Assembly (NCBI GenBank): GCA_027533385.1
Contig: JAPZUE010000007.1
Location: forward strand, 275,836 to 339,835
Origin: Rhizobium sp.
GTDB taxonomy: Bacteria; Pseudomonadota; Alphaproteobacteria; Rhizobiales; Rhizobiaceae
Length of the DNA: 64,000 nucleotides
Direction: 5' to 3'
Shown: piece by piece, positions 33,365-44,899 of the stretch
Layout: each line of letters begins with the position of its first letter
Position numbering within the stretch: the first letter of the stretch is position 1
The notes under the pieces: model-generated
What the model was told of the DNA's origin: nothing
Seen by the model: only the letters and a program-made list of their open reading frames with translations
Databases searched by the model: none
Program-made: the position numbers and the translations under genes

Positions 33365-34315
33365 TCAGGTACTCTCCCGGCGCGCTTCGCCATCCTCCGG
33401 CTTGATTGCCAGCGCCGCATCCGTCTTGCCGGCCACCGGCGGCGGAAGCGGCGTGTCGCGCTTGCGCTCGCGGATCAGCGTCAAAAGCCCCGACCCGACG
33501 ATCAGCGCGATGCCGATACCCATCGGCCAATCGACCTTGTCGCCGAAGACGAGATAGCCGAGCAGGATGGCCCAGAGCATCTGACTGTACTGGATCGGCC
33601 CGACGATTGCCGCTGGCGCATAGAAGGAGGCGAGCATCATGAAGATGTTGCCGACCGCCGCCAGGATGCCGAAGGCGGCAAGAAGGCCCATGTCATAGGC
33701 CGACGGCATATGGAAGTCGGGAAGTGACAGCGCACCGCAGAGGATGACATTGCCGAGAAGGCCCGCGCCGTAGAGCGAGATGTTCTTTTCCTGCGGCCCG
33801 ATCGCCCGATAGATCACGATCGACACACCACCGGCAAATCCCGAAATCAAAGCCGCGAGATGCCCGATCTCCAGTTCGCGGAAACCGGGGCGCAGAACCA
33901 CGAGAACGCCCATGAAGCCTATGACAACGGCGGCCCAGCGCTTCATGCCGACCTGTTCCTTGAGGAAGATCACAGACATGATCGTGGCAAAGGACGGCAG
34001 TAGGAATATCAGGCAGAAAGCTTCTGCCATCGACAGCCGGGTAAAGGCAATGATGCTACCGACGGTGCCGACCGTGGCGCAGACGAAGCGCAGCCACCAG
34101 AGCGGCCAGTTGGTGCTGCGTACCAGATCCGTATAGCGGTCGCCGCGCTTCATCAGGAAGGGTATGGCGAGAAAACCGAAGAGGCTGCCGATGAAGCCAG
34201 CCTCGAAAGCCGGCACGCGGCCTTCGACGAGCTTTACGGCAGCATCGCTGAAGGAATAGGCGGCAAAGCAAATGAAGGCGAGGAGGATGCCTTTGAAGGT
34301 GGTGTCAGCGGACAA
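33365..34315 (-). CDS. DMT-superfamily (EamA) transporter
   Basis: This 316-aa protein has ten hydrophobic spans in two EamA repeats (FICFAAYSFSDAAVKLVEGR... and ISGFAGGVSIVIYRAIGPQ...). The substrate is not predictable. The only usable start that keeps the first span is TTG at 34315; an in-frame TAA lies eight codons upstream and no ATG or GTG falls nearby, so the start is rare but reasonable. It is convergent with the DnaB-like gene (10 bp between stops). Confidence 0.88.
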   Translation of the reverse strand: MSADTTFKGILLAFICFAAYSFSDAAVKLVEGRVPAFEAGFIGSLFGFLAIPFLMKRGDRYTDLVRSTNWPLWWLRFVCATVGTVGSIIAFTRLSMAEAFCLIFLLPSFATIMSVIFLKEQVGMKRWAAVVIGFMGVLVVLRPGFRELEIGHLAALISGFAGGVSIVIYRAIGPQEKNISLYGAGLLGNVILCGALSLPDFHMPSAYDMGLLAAFGILAAVGNIFMMLASFYAPAAIVGPIQYSQMLWAILLGYLVFGDKVDWPMGIGIALIVGSGLLTLIRERKRDTPLPPPVAGKTDAALAIKPEDGEARREST

Positions 34316-34371
34316 GGTGGCGATCCCGGGGAGGAGTTACCTCACCGGGATAAGGGTGTTCGGCATAACCG

Positions 34372-35043
34372 TCAATTCAGATTGCGGAGAGCTTCTGCCT
34401 TGGCCTTGGCAATTTCGCGCAGCGCATTGGCAAGCTCTGCCGGCGGCTGGGCGCCGCTGACCGCATATTGCTGATCGAAGATGAAGAAGGGAACGCCGTT
34501 CACGCCCATCTGCTTGGCCGCATCGACTTCCGACAGCACGTGCTTCACGTCGGCATCGCCTGAGAGCAACGATTCGATCACGGGGCGCGACAGCCCGGCT
34601 TCGGTCGCGATGTCGAGAAGCACGGCCGGATCGCCGATGTTGCGGCCCTGCTCGAAATTCGCCTTGAACAGAAGATCGACGACACGGCCCTGGGTTTCGC
34701 GGCTTTCCTGTCCCGCCCAGTGAATGAGCCGGTGGGCATCGAGTGTGTTCGGGCCGATCTTGATGGCGTCGAAGTCGAAGGCGATGCCGACCTCGGCACC
34801 GAGCGACTTCAGATGGGCATGCGCCTGGTCCATCCTGTCCTTGCCGCCGAGCTTCTTGGCGAGTTCGACCTGCTGGTCGACACCCTCAGGCGGATAGTCG
34901 GGATTGAGCTGATAGGGCCGCCAGTTGATATCGACACTCACCTCGTCCTGCACTTCGGCGATCGCGAGCTCCAGCCGCGCCTTGCCGAGATAACACCAGG
35001 GGCAGACCACGTCCGATACGAGGTCGATGGTGATGCGGTCCAT
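34372..35043 (-). CDS. FrnE-like DsbA-family oxidoreductase
   Basis: This 223-aa thioredoxin-fold protein has the redox pair CPWC (DVVCPWCYLGKARLE, about 12-26) and the FrnE/2-hydroxychromene-isomerase-like pattern GVNGVPFFIFDQQYAVSGAQP (about 183-203) with the cis-Pro. There is no signal peptide, so it is cytoplasmic. ATG 35043 has AAAGGA upstream; the longer frame to 35235 is a shadow. Likely a disulfide isomerase or glutathione-dependent enzyme. Confidence 0.9.
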   Translation of the reverse strand: MDRITIDLVSDVVCPWCYLGKARLELAIAEVQDEVSVDINWRPYQLNPDYPPEGVDQQVELAKKLGGKDRMDQAHAHLKSLGAEVGIAFDFDAIKIGPNTLDAHRLIHWAGQESRETQGRVVDLLFKANFEQGRNIGDPAVLLDIATEAGLSRPVIESLLSGDADVKHVLSEVDAAKQMGVNGVPFFIFDQQYAVSGAQPPAELANALREIAKAKAEALRNLN

Positions 35044-35090
35044 GTTACAGTCCTTTCTGGCCGTGTGATGGCTCGTCCTTAAAGCAAAGC

Positions 35091-35113
35091 GGGCCGGAGA
35101 CAAGCTCCGGCCC
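35091..35113 (-). terminator. terminator of the binding-protein gene
   Basis: GGGCCGGAG (35091-35099) pairs with CTCCGGCCC (35105-35113). On the minus strand the hairpin is followed by GCTTTGCTTT, so it ends transcription of 35142-36947 before the DsbA-like gene. Confidence 0.75.
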
Positions 35114-35141
35114 GAAAACACAGCGTCAAACGGTTGATGTC

Positions 35142-36947
35142 TTACTGCACCCGCGCGTCGAACCAGGTCGGCCGCTGGTAGCCATAGAGCGGCGCCGTTT
35201 CGGGCCGTCCGATATGCTTCCACCGCGCCACCCATTGCTCACCGATATGATAGAGCGGCACGACATAGTGACCGGCCACCAGCAGACGGTCATAGGCACG
35301 CACGGCAGCCTGGAAATCGGCGGGATCGCGCGCCTGCAGCAGTGCCTCGATCATCCGGTCGATGTCGGGATCGGCCACGCCGGCATAGTTGAAGCTGCCC
35401 TGGGCATCCTTCGATTCGGAACCCCAGCGATTGACCTGCTCGGCACCCGGCGACAGCGAGGAGGTATAGGACTTGATGATCATGTCGTAGTCGAAGCTGT
35501 TCGACCGCGCCTGATACTGGGCATCGTCGACCGTGCGGATCGCCATCTCGACGCCGATCAGCTTCAGCGTCCGCTGGAAGGCGAGCGCCATTTTCTCCTG
35601 GCCCTCGTTCTGCGTCATCACTTCGAAGGCGAGCTGCTTGCCGGACGCATCGACCATCTTGCCGCCCTGGATCTTGTAGCCGGCCTCGCCGAAAAGCTTG
35701 ACCGCCTGCGCAAGGGCCTTGCGGTCGCCGCCCGAGCCATCGGTCGCAGACTGCGTATAGGTGCCGGCAAGGATCTCCGGTGACAGCCGGTCCTTGGCGG
35801 GACCGAGCAGGGCCAGTTCCTTTTCATCCGCCGCATTGCCGAAGGCCCCGAGCTTGGAGTTCTGCCAGTAGCTCTGCGTGCGGGTAAAGGCATTGCCGAA
35901 AAGCGTCTTGTTCATCGATTCGAAGTCGAAGGCGGTGCTGATCGCCTCGCGCACCTTAACGTCGGCAAAGATCGGACGACGGGTGTTGAACACGAAGCCC
36001 AGCATGCCCGTGGGCAGGCCCGTCGTGAACGCCTCCTTCACGACGTCGCCGTTCTTCGCGGCCGGGAAGTCATAGGCGCGCTCCCAGTGATTGGCGTCGC
36101 CATCCGGATAGATGTCGATCTCACCCTTCTTAAAGGCTTCGAACAGGGTCGCTTCCTGCAGGAAGTAGGTGACTGTGATCTCGTCGTAATTGTCGAAACC
36201 GACCTTCGCCGGAATGTCCTTGCCCCAATAGTCAGGATCGCGCGCCCAGGTGATCTTCTCGCCGGGCTTCAGTTCCTTGATCTTGTAGGGGCCCGAACCG
36301 ACCGGAATGGCAAGCCCGCCCTGATCGAAGGTCGCCGGATCGATCGCATGCTTCGGCAGGATCGGGGTCGACAGCGCAAAGATCAGCGGTGTCTCGCGAT
36401 TGGCCTTTTCGTTGAAGGTGAACTTGATGCCATGCTCGCCGACCTTCTCCATCTTGGCGACGGCATTGAGCCGGCCGTTGAAGGGCGGACGGCCCTTGTC
36501 GCGTAGCAATTCGAAGGTGAAGATCACATCTTCGGGAGTGACCGGCTTGCCGTCATGCCAGCGTGCCCTGGGATTGAGGTTGAACTGCACAAAGGTGCGG
36601 TCCGCGTCCCATTCGACGCTTTCGGCCAGCAGGCCATAGAGCGAGAAAGGCTCGTCTGCCGAGCGCGTCATCAGCGGCTCATAGAGCAGATTGCCGAATT
36701 CCGGATCCCAGACACCGCGCGCCGTCGTGCGCATGCCCTTGAGAACAAAGGGATTGAGGGCGTCGTAGGTGCCCACAACGCCGTAGTTGACCTTGCCGCC
36801 CTTCTTAACCTCTGGATTCACGTAGGGAAAATGCTTGAAATCGGCGGGCAGGGCCGGCTCACCATGCATTGAGATGCCATGCACCGGTTGAGCCTGTGCG
36901 ACGGTGGCAAATGACATCAGGAAAAGACTAAACAAAAGACGACGCAA
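35142..36947 (-). CDS. YejA-like ABC substrate-binding protein (family 5)
   Basis: This 601-aa periplasmic protein binds peptides or microcin-C-like compounds for an ABC importer. The mature start GISMHGEPALPADFKHFPYVNPEVKKGG is characteristic of YejA. TTG 36947 is chosen: GGAGG lies 9 bases upstream and it yields a clean signal peptide (LRRLLFSLFLMSFATVAQA-Q); the longer frame from 37007 would bury it. No permease or ATPase genes are adjacent, so it must use components encoded elsewhere. Confidence 0.9.
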   Translation of the reverse strand: MRRLLFSLFLMSFATVAQAQPVHGISMHGEPALPADFKHFPYVNPEVKKGGKVNYGVVGTYDALNPFVLKGMRTTARGVWDPEFGNLLYEPLMTRSADEPFSLYGLLAESVEWDADRTFVQFNLNPRARWHDGKPVTPEDVIFTFELLRDKGRPPFNGRLNAVAKMEKVGEHGIKFTFNEKANRETPLIFALSTPILPKHAIDPATFDQGGLAIPVGSGPYKIKELKPGEKITWARDPDYWGKDIPAKVGFDNYDEITVTYFLQEATLFEAFKKGEIDIYPDGDANHWERAYDFPAAKNGDVVKEAFTTGLPTGMLGFVFNTRRPIFADVKVREAISTAFDFESMNKTLFGNAFTRTQSYWQNSKLGAFGNAADEKELALLGPAKDRLSPEILAGTYTQSATDGSGGDRKALAQAVKLFGEAGYKIQGGKMVDASGKQLAFEVMTQNEGQEKMALAFQRTLKLIGVEMAIRTVDDAQYQARSNSFDYDMIIKSYTSSLSPGAEQVNRWGSESKDAQGSFNYAGVADPDIDRMIEALLQARDPADFQAAVRAYDRLLVAGHYVVPLYHIGEQWVARWKHIGRPETAPLYGYQRPTWFDARVQ

Positions 36948-37218
36948 GGCAGTGATCCTCCCCGGTATAGAATCTGGAATGTGCGCGGACGCTACCACAA
37001 TCACCACAAAACCAACACAAGCGGATGGGATGCAGGGGATGTTGAGTCGCCGGCATCAAAGAAATGCTGGATATTCCGCCCGCTGCAATGTAACAGGTGA
37101 GCCGGAACGCCGGGTCATGTATTTGCCTCATTTGAACGACAGGTGAGGGCAGGCAAGACGGGCGAATGACGCGGCAGGCAAGTCCGCGCGACAGGGGTTT
37201 TCAGGAGACGGAATACGT

Positions 37219-37851
37219 ATGATGTTCAAACTTAGAAACGCAACGCGGACGGCTGTGTCTGCACTCGCACTGACCTTCGCCGCCACGGCCATGCCGGTTG
37301 TCGCGCAGGCGCAGGACGCTGCCGCTCCCACCGATGCGCGTTGGTTCAAGACCTGCGCCAAGCAGGAAGAGTCCGACGTTTGCGTCGTGCAGAACCAGCT
37401 CGTCGCCGCCAATGGTCAGCTGATCACAGCCGTTGGCCTGATCACCGTCGAAGGCAAGGTCAACCGCAAGCTTCTGCAGGTCACGGTTCCCTCGGCGCGT
37501 CTGATCCCGCCGGGCGTCATGATGCAGATCGATGGCGGCAAGGGCACCAAGCTCGACTACGCTGTCTGCCTGCCTGACCGCTGCACGGCCGAGATCCCGC
37601 TGACCGACGCGATCATCGACAGCCTCAAGAAGGGTGGCGAAGTCGTCTTCACGTCGATCAACTTCCGCCGTGCTCCGAACCCGATCAAGATCCCGCTGAC
37701 CGGCTTCACCGGTGCTTTCGAAGGCGAAGCTATGTCGCAGTCGCAGGCCGAAGAGCGCCAGCGCCTGCTGCAGGAAGCCATGCAGAAGAAGCAGGAAGAG
37801 CGCAACAAGGCGATCACCGACGCTCAGAACGCTGCCAAGCAGGGCAACTGA
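37219..37851 (+). CDS. ialB: invasion-associated locus B family protein
   Basis: IalB-family proteins are secreted or periplasmic and were first linked to erythrocyte invasion by Bartonella; their role in plant-associated or soil relatives is unclear. The 210-aa protein has a signal peptide (cleavage after AQA, about residue 31), the domain core WFKTCAKQEESDVCVVQNQLV with its paired Cys, CLPDRCTAEIPL with a second pair, and a Gln/Glu-rich helical tail (about 170-210). A strong terminator follows. Confidence 0.93.
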   Translation: MMFKLRNATRTAVSALALTFAATAMPVVAQAQDAAAPTDARWFKTCAKQEESDVCVVQNQLVAANGQLITAVGLITVEGKVNRKLLQVTVPSARLIPPGVMMQIDGGKGTKLDYAVCLPDRCTAEIPLTDAIIDSLKKGGEVVFTSINFRRAPNPIKIPLTGFTGAFEGEAMSQSQAEERQRLLQEAMQKKQEERNKAITDAQNAAKQGN

Positions 37852-37877
37852 CCAGCTTACGTTAGCGTGAAATGCAA

Positions 37878-37904
37878 GAAGCCCGCGTCGATGACGCGGG
37901 CTTC
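37878..37904. terminator. terminator shared by ialB and hspQ
   Basis: A 12-bp perfect stem GAAGCCCGCGTC (37878-37889) / GACGCGGGCTTC (37893-37904) with loop GAT and flanking A/T tracts lies between the convergent genes and can work in both directions. Confidence 0.85.
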
Positions 37905-37930
37905 TTCCGTTTAAGGGCATCGGATGGAGG

Positions 37931-38260
37931 TCAGTGGGCGAAGTTCATCTTCGGCTTGTAACGACCGGCCTGCTCCATCACGAAGATCTGCTGGATCTGC
38001 GGATTGCGCAGTGGCTGGTCGCTCTGATCGCGTTCCAGGTTCTGTTCGGACACATAGGCCACATATTCCGTCTCCGCATTCTCAGCCAGCAGATGATAGA
38101 AGGGCTGGTCCTTGTGCGGCCGGACTTCGGCGGGAATTGCGTTCCACCACTCCTCGGAATTCGCGAATTCCGGATCAACATCGAAGATTACGCCGCGGAA
38201 CGGAAAGAACTTGTGCCGTACGACGTCCCCGATACCAAATTTAGCGCTTCGTTGTTTCAT
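37931..38260 (-). CDS. hspQ: heat shock protein HspQ / hemimethylated-DNA-binding YccV family
   Basis: HspQ is a specificity factor for Lon protease in gamma-proteobacteria; the family was also called YccV. The 109-aa protein has the typical FGIGDVVRHKFFPFRGVIFDVDPEFANSEEWW and QPFYHLLAENAETEYVAYVSEQNL. ATG 38260 has AAGGA upstream and gives the family's length; an in-frame ATG at 38284 is less likely. Convergent with ialB. Confidence 0.93.
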   Translation of the reverse strand: MKQRSAKFGIGDVVRHKFFPFRGVIFDVDPEFANSEEWWNAIPAEVRPHKDQPFYHLLAENAETEYVAYVSEQNLERDQSDQPLRNPQIQQIFVMEQAGRYKPKMNFAH

Positions 38261-38347
38261 GGTATGACTTCCTTTCCCTGTCATATTTGGGAAGAAAGCC
38301 CGGCAAAATCAAGGGATGGTGTGTGACAGCGCGGCAGCCTGCCACAC

Positions 38348-39268
38348 CTAGCCCCTCTTTCGCGCCGGTGCCGTCGCCAGAACAAGACCGCCCGTGACCA
38401 GCACGATGCCGACGGCATGATAGCTTTCGAAGCGCTCGCCAAGAAAGATGACGGCCATCACGATCGACATCGGCGGCATCAGATAGAGCGTCATACCCGC
38501 AATACCCGCTCCGAAGATCTGGACGGCATGCTGGAAACAGTAGAAGGCGGCAAGCGAGGCAAAGAGAATGATCCCGGCTAGCTTGGCAAACTCCATGAGC
38601 GTGTCGGGCAGGGGGCATCCGGAGGCCATCTCGATCACCCCCGGCGGCACGAGCACGATCGCCCCCGATAGCGCCAGCAGGGCAAACAACGGCAATGGCG
38701 GCATTTCCCGCACCGATGGGCGCCGGAGCAGCAGCGAATAGGCTGCAAACGCAATGGCAGCAACGAGGATGGCCAGGTCTCCGATATTGAAGGTGAGATC
38801 GAGCAGAGCTTCGGGATGACCCTTCAACACGATGGCAACGACACCGGCAAATGCGATGATCATGCCAAAGAGTTCGCGCCGCGTGATCGCCCGTTTCTGG
38901 AACAGCCACTGGAACAGGATTATGAACAGCGACGAGGTCGTGTAGATCAGGGTCGCGTTCGAGGCGGTCGTCACCGTCAGCGCCCAGTAGACGACCCCGC
39001 CGCAAATGCCCATGCCCAGAATGCCGAGTGTCAGCCAGAGCGCCGTATGCTGCCGGACAAAGGTCAGGCATGCCTCGCGCTCCCGCCAGATGAAAGGCGA
39101 CATCAGAAGGGCAGCCCCCACCCAGCGCAGCAGTGCCGTGGTGAACGGCCCGACCTCGCCCGTGATTCCCCGGCCGAAAATCAGGTTCGATGAAAAGAAG
39201 AGCGGTGCCAGCAGAAACAACAGCCAGTCATAGAGACGCGGATCGGATGTCTTGGATGAAGCTGGCAT
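38348..39268 (-). CDS. DMT-superfamily (EamA) transporter
   Basis: This 306-aa inner-membrane protein has ten spans in two EamA repeats (LFLLAPLFFSSNLIFGRGITGEVGPFTTALLRWVGAALL... and ...FAAYSLLLRRPSVREM...). The substrate is unknown. ATG 39268 (MPASSKTSD) is preferred because the hydrophobic part begins 12 residues later; the frame extends back to 39364 with unusual composition. It is unrelated in detail to the DMT protein at 33365-34315. Confidence 0.88.
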   Translation of the reverse strand: MPASSKTSDPRLYDWLLFLLAPLFFSSNLIFGRGITGEVGPFTTALLRWVGAALLMSPFIWREREACLTFVRQHTALWLTLGILGMGICGGVVYWALTVTTASNATLIYTTSSLFIILFQWLFQKRAITRRELFGMIIAFAGVVAIVLKGHPEALLDLTFNIGDLAILVAAIAFAAYSLLLRRPSVREMPPLPLFALLALSGAIVLVPPGVIEMASGCPLPDTLMEFAKLAGIILFASLAAFYCFQHAVQIFGAGIAGMTLYLMPPMSIVMAVIFLGERFESYHAVGIVLVTGGLVLATAPARKRG

Positions 39269-39360
39269 GGAGATTTCTGACCGAGCATGGGAATTGGCAA
39301 CCAGTGCTACCGTGCCACAGCCCTTCGTGAAAGCGCCATTCCGTCGAAACAGTACGACCC

Positions 39361-39396
39361 GCAATGAAAAGCGCCGGTGGATCTCTCCACCGGCGC
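39361..39396 (-). terminator. terminator of glnA
   Basis: GCGCCGGTGGA (39371-39381) pairs with TCCACCGGCGC (39386-39396). On the minus strand the hairpin is followed by TTTTCATT, directly after glnA. Confidence 0.85.
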
Positions 39397-39417
39397 CTGT
39401 CTTGGATACCCTGGTAA

Positions 39418-40827
39418 TCAGGCCGAGTAGTACATGTCGAATTCGACCGGATGCGGGGTCATTTCGAAGCGCATGACTTCCTGCATCTTCAGTTCGATGA
39501 ACGAATCGATCTGGTCGTCATCGAAGACGCCGCCGGCGGTCAGATACTTGCGATCCTTGTCCAGGTTTTCGAGCGCTTCGCGCAAGCTGCCGCAGACCGT
39601 CGGGATCTTCTTCAGTTCCTTCGGCGGCAGATCGTAGAGATCCTTGTCCATGGCCTTGCCAGGATGGATCTTGTTCTTGATGCCGTCGAGACCGGCCATC
39701 AGCATGGCAGCGAAAGCGAGGTAGGGGTTCGCGGTCGGATCCGGGAAGCGCACTTCGACGCGCTTGGCCTTCGGGTTGGAGCCGAAGGGAATGCGGCACG
39801 AAGCCGAACGGTTGCGGGCCGAGTAGGCGAGCAGAACCGGTGCTTCATAACCCGGGACCAGACGCTTGTAGGAGTTGGTCGACGGGTTGGAGAAGGCATT
39901 GATCGACTTGGCATGCTTGATGATGCCGCCGATGAAGAACAGGCAGCTTTCCGAGAGACCGGCATATTCGTCGCCAGCGAAGGTCGGCTTGCCGTCCTTC
40001 CAGATCGACATATGCACATGCATGCCCGAGCCGTTGTCGCCGAAGATCGGCTTCGGCATGAAGGTCGCGGTCTTGCCATAGGCATTGGCGACCTGATGCA
40101 CGACATACTTGTAGATCTGCATCTTGTCGGCATTGCGCACCAGCGCGTCGAACTTGATGCCAAGCTCGTGCTGGGCAGCCGCCACTTCGTGGTGATGCTT
40201 TTCGACAACGACGCCCATTTCACCGAGCACGGTCAGCATTTCGGAGCGCATGTCCTGCAGGCTGTCGATAGGCGGAACCGGGAAATAGCCGCCCTTGACT
40301 CGCGGACGGTGGCCGAGGTTGCCGGTCTCGTAATCGGTGTCGTCGTTCGACGGCAGTTCGGTCGAGTCGAGCTTGAAGCCGGTGTTGTACGGGTCGGCCT
40401 TGTACTTGACGTCGTCGAAGACGAAGAATTCGGCTTCCGGACCGACGAAGATCGTATCGCCGATGCCCGATGCCTTGAGATAGGCTTCGGCCTTCTTGGC
40501 GGTGCCGCGCGGGTCGCGGTTATAGGCTTCGCCGGAAACCGGGTCGAGGATGTCGCAGAGGATGACCATCGTCGACTGGGCGAAGAAGGGGTCCATGTGC
40601 ACGGTGGCCGGATCCGGCATCAGCACCATGTCGGACTCGTTGATGGCCTTCCAGCCGGCGATCGAGGAGCCGTCGAACATGACGCCATCGGCGAACATGT
40701 CTTCGTCAACGCAGGTCACGTCCATCGTGACATGCTGCAGCTTACCCTTGGGATCGGTGAAGCGCAGGTCGACGAACTTGATATCGTTGTCCTTGATCTG
40801 TTTCAGAATATCGTTTGCGGTCGTCAT
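39418..40827 (-). CDS. glnA: glutamine synthetase type I
   Basis: GlnA makes glutamine from glutamate and ammonia, the main assimilation step. The 469-aa protein has the GSI signatures [12 protein letters not shown], the ATP site [16 protein letters not shown], and the adenylylation Tyr in [11 protein letters not shown] near residue 397, so it is the adenylylation-controlled form. It follows glnB on the same strand with 62 bp between, containing a hairpin. It is therefore likely transcribed both from the sigma-54 promoter before glnB and from its own promoter. Confidence 0.98.
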   Translation of the reverse strand: MTTANDILKQIKDNDIKFVDLRFTDPKGKLQHVTMDVTCVDEDMFADGVMFDGSSIAGWKAINESDMVLMPDPATVHMDPFFAQSTMVILCDILDPVSGEAYNRDPRGTAKKAEAYLKASGIGDTIFVGPEAEFFVFDDVKYKADPYNTGFKLDSTELPSNDDTDYETGNLGHRPRVKGGYFPVPPIDSLQDMRSEMLTVLGEMGVVVEKHHHEVAAAQHELGIKFDALVRNADKMQIYKYVVHQVANAYGKTATFMPKPIFGDNGSGMHVHMSIWKDGKPTFAGDEYAGLSESCLFFIGGIIKHAKSINAFSNPSTNSYKRLVPGYEAPVLLAYSARNRSASCRIPFGSNPKAKRVEVRFPDPTANPYLAFAAMLMAGLDGIKNKIHPGKAMDKDLYDLPPKELKKIPTVCGSLREALENLDKDRKYLTAGGVFDDDQIDSFIELKMQEVMRFEMTPHPVEFDMYYSA

Positions 40828-40861
40828 ATTTTTATGTTCCTCGCGTGAGCTGACGATTTAA

Positions 40862-40885
40862 ACCCGACCTCCCTAGGTGTCGGGT
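40862..40885 (-). promoter_or_regulatory. hairpin between glnB and glnA
   Basis: ACCCGAC (40862-40868) pairs with GTCGGGT (40879-40885); on the minus strand TTTAAATC follows. It may attenuate readthrough or protect the glnB message, giving different levels of PII and GlnA. Confidence 0.5.
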
Positions 40886-40889
40886 CCGA

Positions 40890-43070
<2,181 letters not shown>

Positions 43071-43086
43071 TTGGTTCGAAACGCGA

Positions 43087-44748
43087 CTAAAGCTCTGCCG
43101 GCTGGACGAGACGGCTGCGGCGCAGCAGACCTTCCCCTTCAAGCAGCGGATAGGCGATCGAGACGAACAGCGAGTTGATTTCCTTCAGATCCCGCATCGT
43201 GTCGATATGCAGCGAGCTCGATTCGAAGCTTGCGGCATTGCCCTGGCGCAGACGCTGCAGATGGCTTTCCTCGCTGGTCTTGACGAGGTTCCGGATCGCC
43301 TCCTTGCGGGCCACCAGCTGGCGGGCATGTTCGAGATCGCGCGTGACAAGCAGATTGAAGGCGAGATGGGCATTCTGCACAACCTCGTTATGCATGGCGC
43401 AGAGCTCCGCCCAGCCCTCGGCCGAGAAGGCGACATTGCGTTCCTTCTTCTTTCGCGCACGCGTCAGCATGTTTTGCGAAATGATGTCGGCCGCCTGCTC
43501 GATCTTGATGGTGGCGCCGAGCAGGTTCTGGCATTGCGCAGCCGAAGTCTGGTCAAGCGCGGTCTCGGAGATTCGGGCGAGATAGAACTTGATGTCGCGA
43601 TGGATCGTGTCGATCTGGTCGTCGAGCGCCGCAATCCGCTCCATCTTCTTCGGATCCCAATGCTCGAAGAGATCGAAGATCCCGTTGAGCATGACTTCGG
43701 TCTTGTCGCACACCGCAAGCACTTCGCGCGTCGCGTTCGAGATCGCCTGCTGCGGGTTGGCCAGATCGGTGACATTGAGCGCCGACAGCCGGTCGTCATT
43801 CGCCGCTCTGTCGCCGCTGCGCGCCAGAAACCGTGCCAGGAGATTGGCCACGAGCCCGGCGAAGGGAAGCCCGAGAACCAGCACGGCGCCGTTCATTGCC
43901 AGATGCACCATGACGACCGCGTCACCCGGATGGCTGGCGAAAACGGCAGGGCTCAGCGCAAAGACAAACTGCGCCGCAAGCGCAATCAGCGTCATCAGAC
44001 CGCGAATGACGACATTGCCAAGGGGCACGATTCGCGCGTTCGGCTCGGCATTCTTGGTCAGCAAGGCAGCAATGATCGCCGCACCGAAATTGATGCCGAG
44101 AACAAGCGGGATGATCAGCGCGTCAGGCAGCAGATGTTTGTCGGCGAGCGAGGCGACCAGCAGCACTGCGGCGACACTCGAATGGAAGGCCCAGGCGAGC
44201 AAAGCGGCAAGCGCAAAGGCGCTGATCCAGTCGCTGGCCAGATAGTTGAACAGGATCGGCAGGATGCGGCTCTCCCGCAGCGGCTCCGAAGCCTCGCCGA
44301 TCAGTCGCAGCGACAGCAGGAGCAGGCCGAGGCCAAAGAGAATGCGCCCGATCTGCCGCCAGCCGCGCGCTTCCGACGCCCGGAAGGCAACCGTGCCTGC
44401 GAGCAGCAGGACGGGCACGAGAAGCGAAAGATCATAGCGCAGGATGCGCACGACGAAGGCAGAGCCGAAATCGGCGCCAAGCAGCGTGGCAACCCCGATG
44501 GCCGGCGCAACGTAACCCGCCGCAGAAAAGGAGGAGACGATCAAGGCGACGGCTGTTGCGCTCTGCAGCGCGACAGCAAACAGGAAACCGGCAAAGGCCG
44601 CGGACAGCCGATTGCCCACGGCATGCCGGAGTTTGTCCTTCAAAACGCCGCCATAGGCCCGTTCAATGCCGGTTCGCACCATGCGGGTCGCCCAGAGCAA
44701 CAGCGCCACGGCTCCGGCGAGATGAATGAAAACGGCAATGCCCGACAT
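43087..44748 (-). CDS. Na/Pi cotransporter with PhoU-like tail
   Basis: The 553-aa protein has eight to ten N-terminal membrane spans with the repeated Na/Pi-cotransporter motif (GFLFAVALQSATAVALIVSS near 55 and LLAWAFHSSVAAVLLVAS near 185), then a soluble PhoU-like helical domain from about 330 (SNATREVLAVCDKTEVMLNGIFDLFEHWDPKK...). Such proteins carry phosphate with sodium and may sense phosphate state. A 16-bp perfect palindrome lies 25 bp upstream of ATG 44748. Convergent with nnrDE. Confidence 0.92.
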   Translation of the reverse strand: MSGIAVFIHLAGAVALLLWATRMVRTGIERAYGGVLKDKLRHAVGNRLSAAFAGFLFAVALQSATAVALIVSSFSAAGYVAPAIGVATLLGADFGSAFVVRILRYDLSLLVPVLLLAGTVAFRASEARGWRQIGRILFGLGLLLLSLRLIGEASEPLRESRILPILFNYLASDWISAFALAALLAWAFHSSVAAVLLVASLADKHLLPDALIIPLVLGINFGAAIIAALLTKNAEPNARIVPLGNVVIRGLMTLIALAAQFVFALSPAVFASHPGDAVVMVHLAMNGAVLVLGLPFAGLVANLLARFLARSGDRAANDDRLSALNVTDLANPQQAISNATREVLAVCDKTEVMLNGIFDLFEHWDPKKMERIAALDDQIDTIHRDIKFYLARISETALDQTSAAQCQNLLGATIKIEQAADIISQNMLTRARKKKERNVAFSAEGWAELCAMHNEVVQNAHLAFNLLVTRDLEHARQLVARKEAIRNLVKTSEESHLQRLRQGNAASFESSSLHIDTMRDLKEINSLFVSIAYPLLEGEGLLRRSRLVQPAEL

Positions 44749-44772
44749 GAAGTGCCCCGATTCCTCAGTGAC

Positions 44773-44788
44773 TGGACGTGCACGTCCA
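44773..44788. promoter_or_regulatory. 16-bp perfect palindrome before the Na/Pi gene
   Basis: TGGACGTGCACGTCCA is perfectly symmetric and sits 25 bp upstream of the transporter start, where a repressor would block transcription. It does not look like a PhoB box. The regulator is unknown. Confidence 0.45.
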
Positions 44789-44899
44789 AAGGGGGAAGCA
44801 TGCCGGTCCAGATCGCGGGCAGGCCCGCGACTCTGCGACCGAGCCTAGTCCAGATTCGCCATTGTCACAAATTGATGACGGTCAGTTGTGTTGCCCTGC

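Noticed and set aside
39451..40848. 465-codon plus-strand frame opposite glnA
   Set aside because: Antisense shadow of a highly conserved gene.
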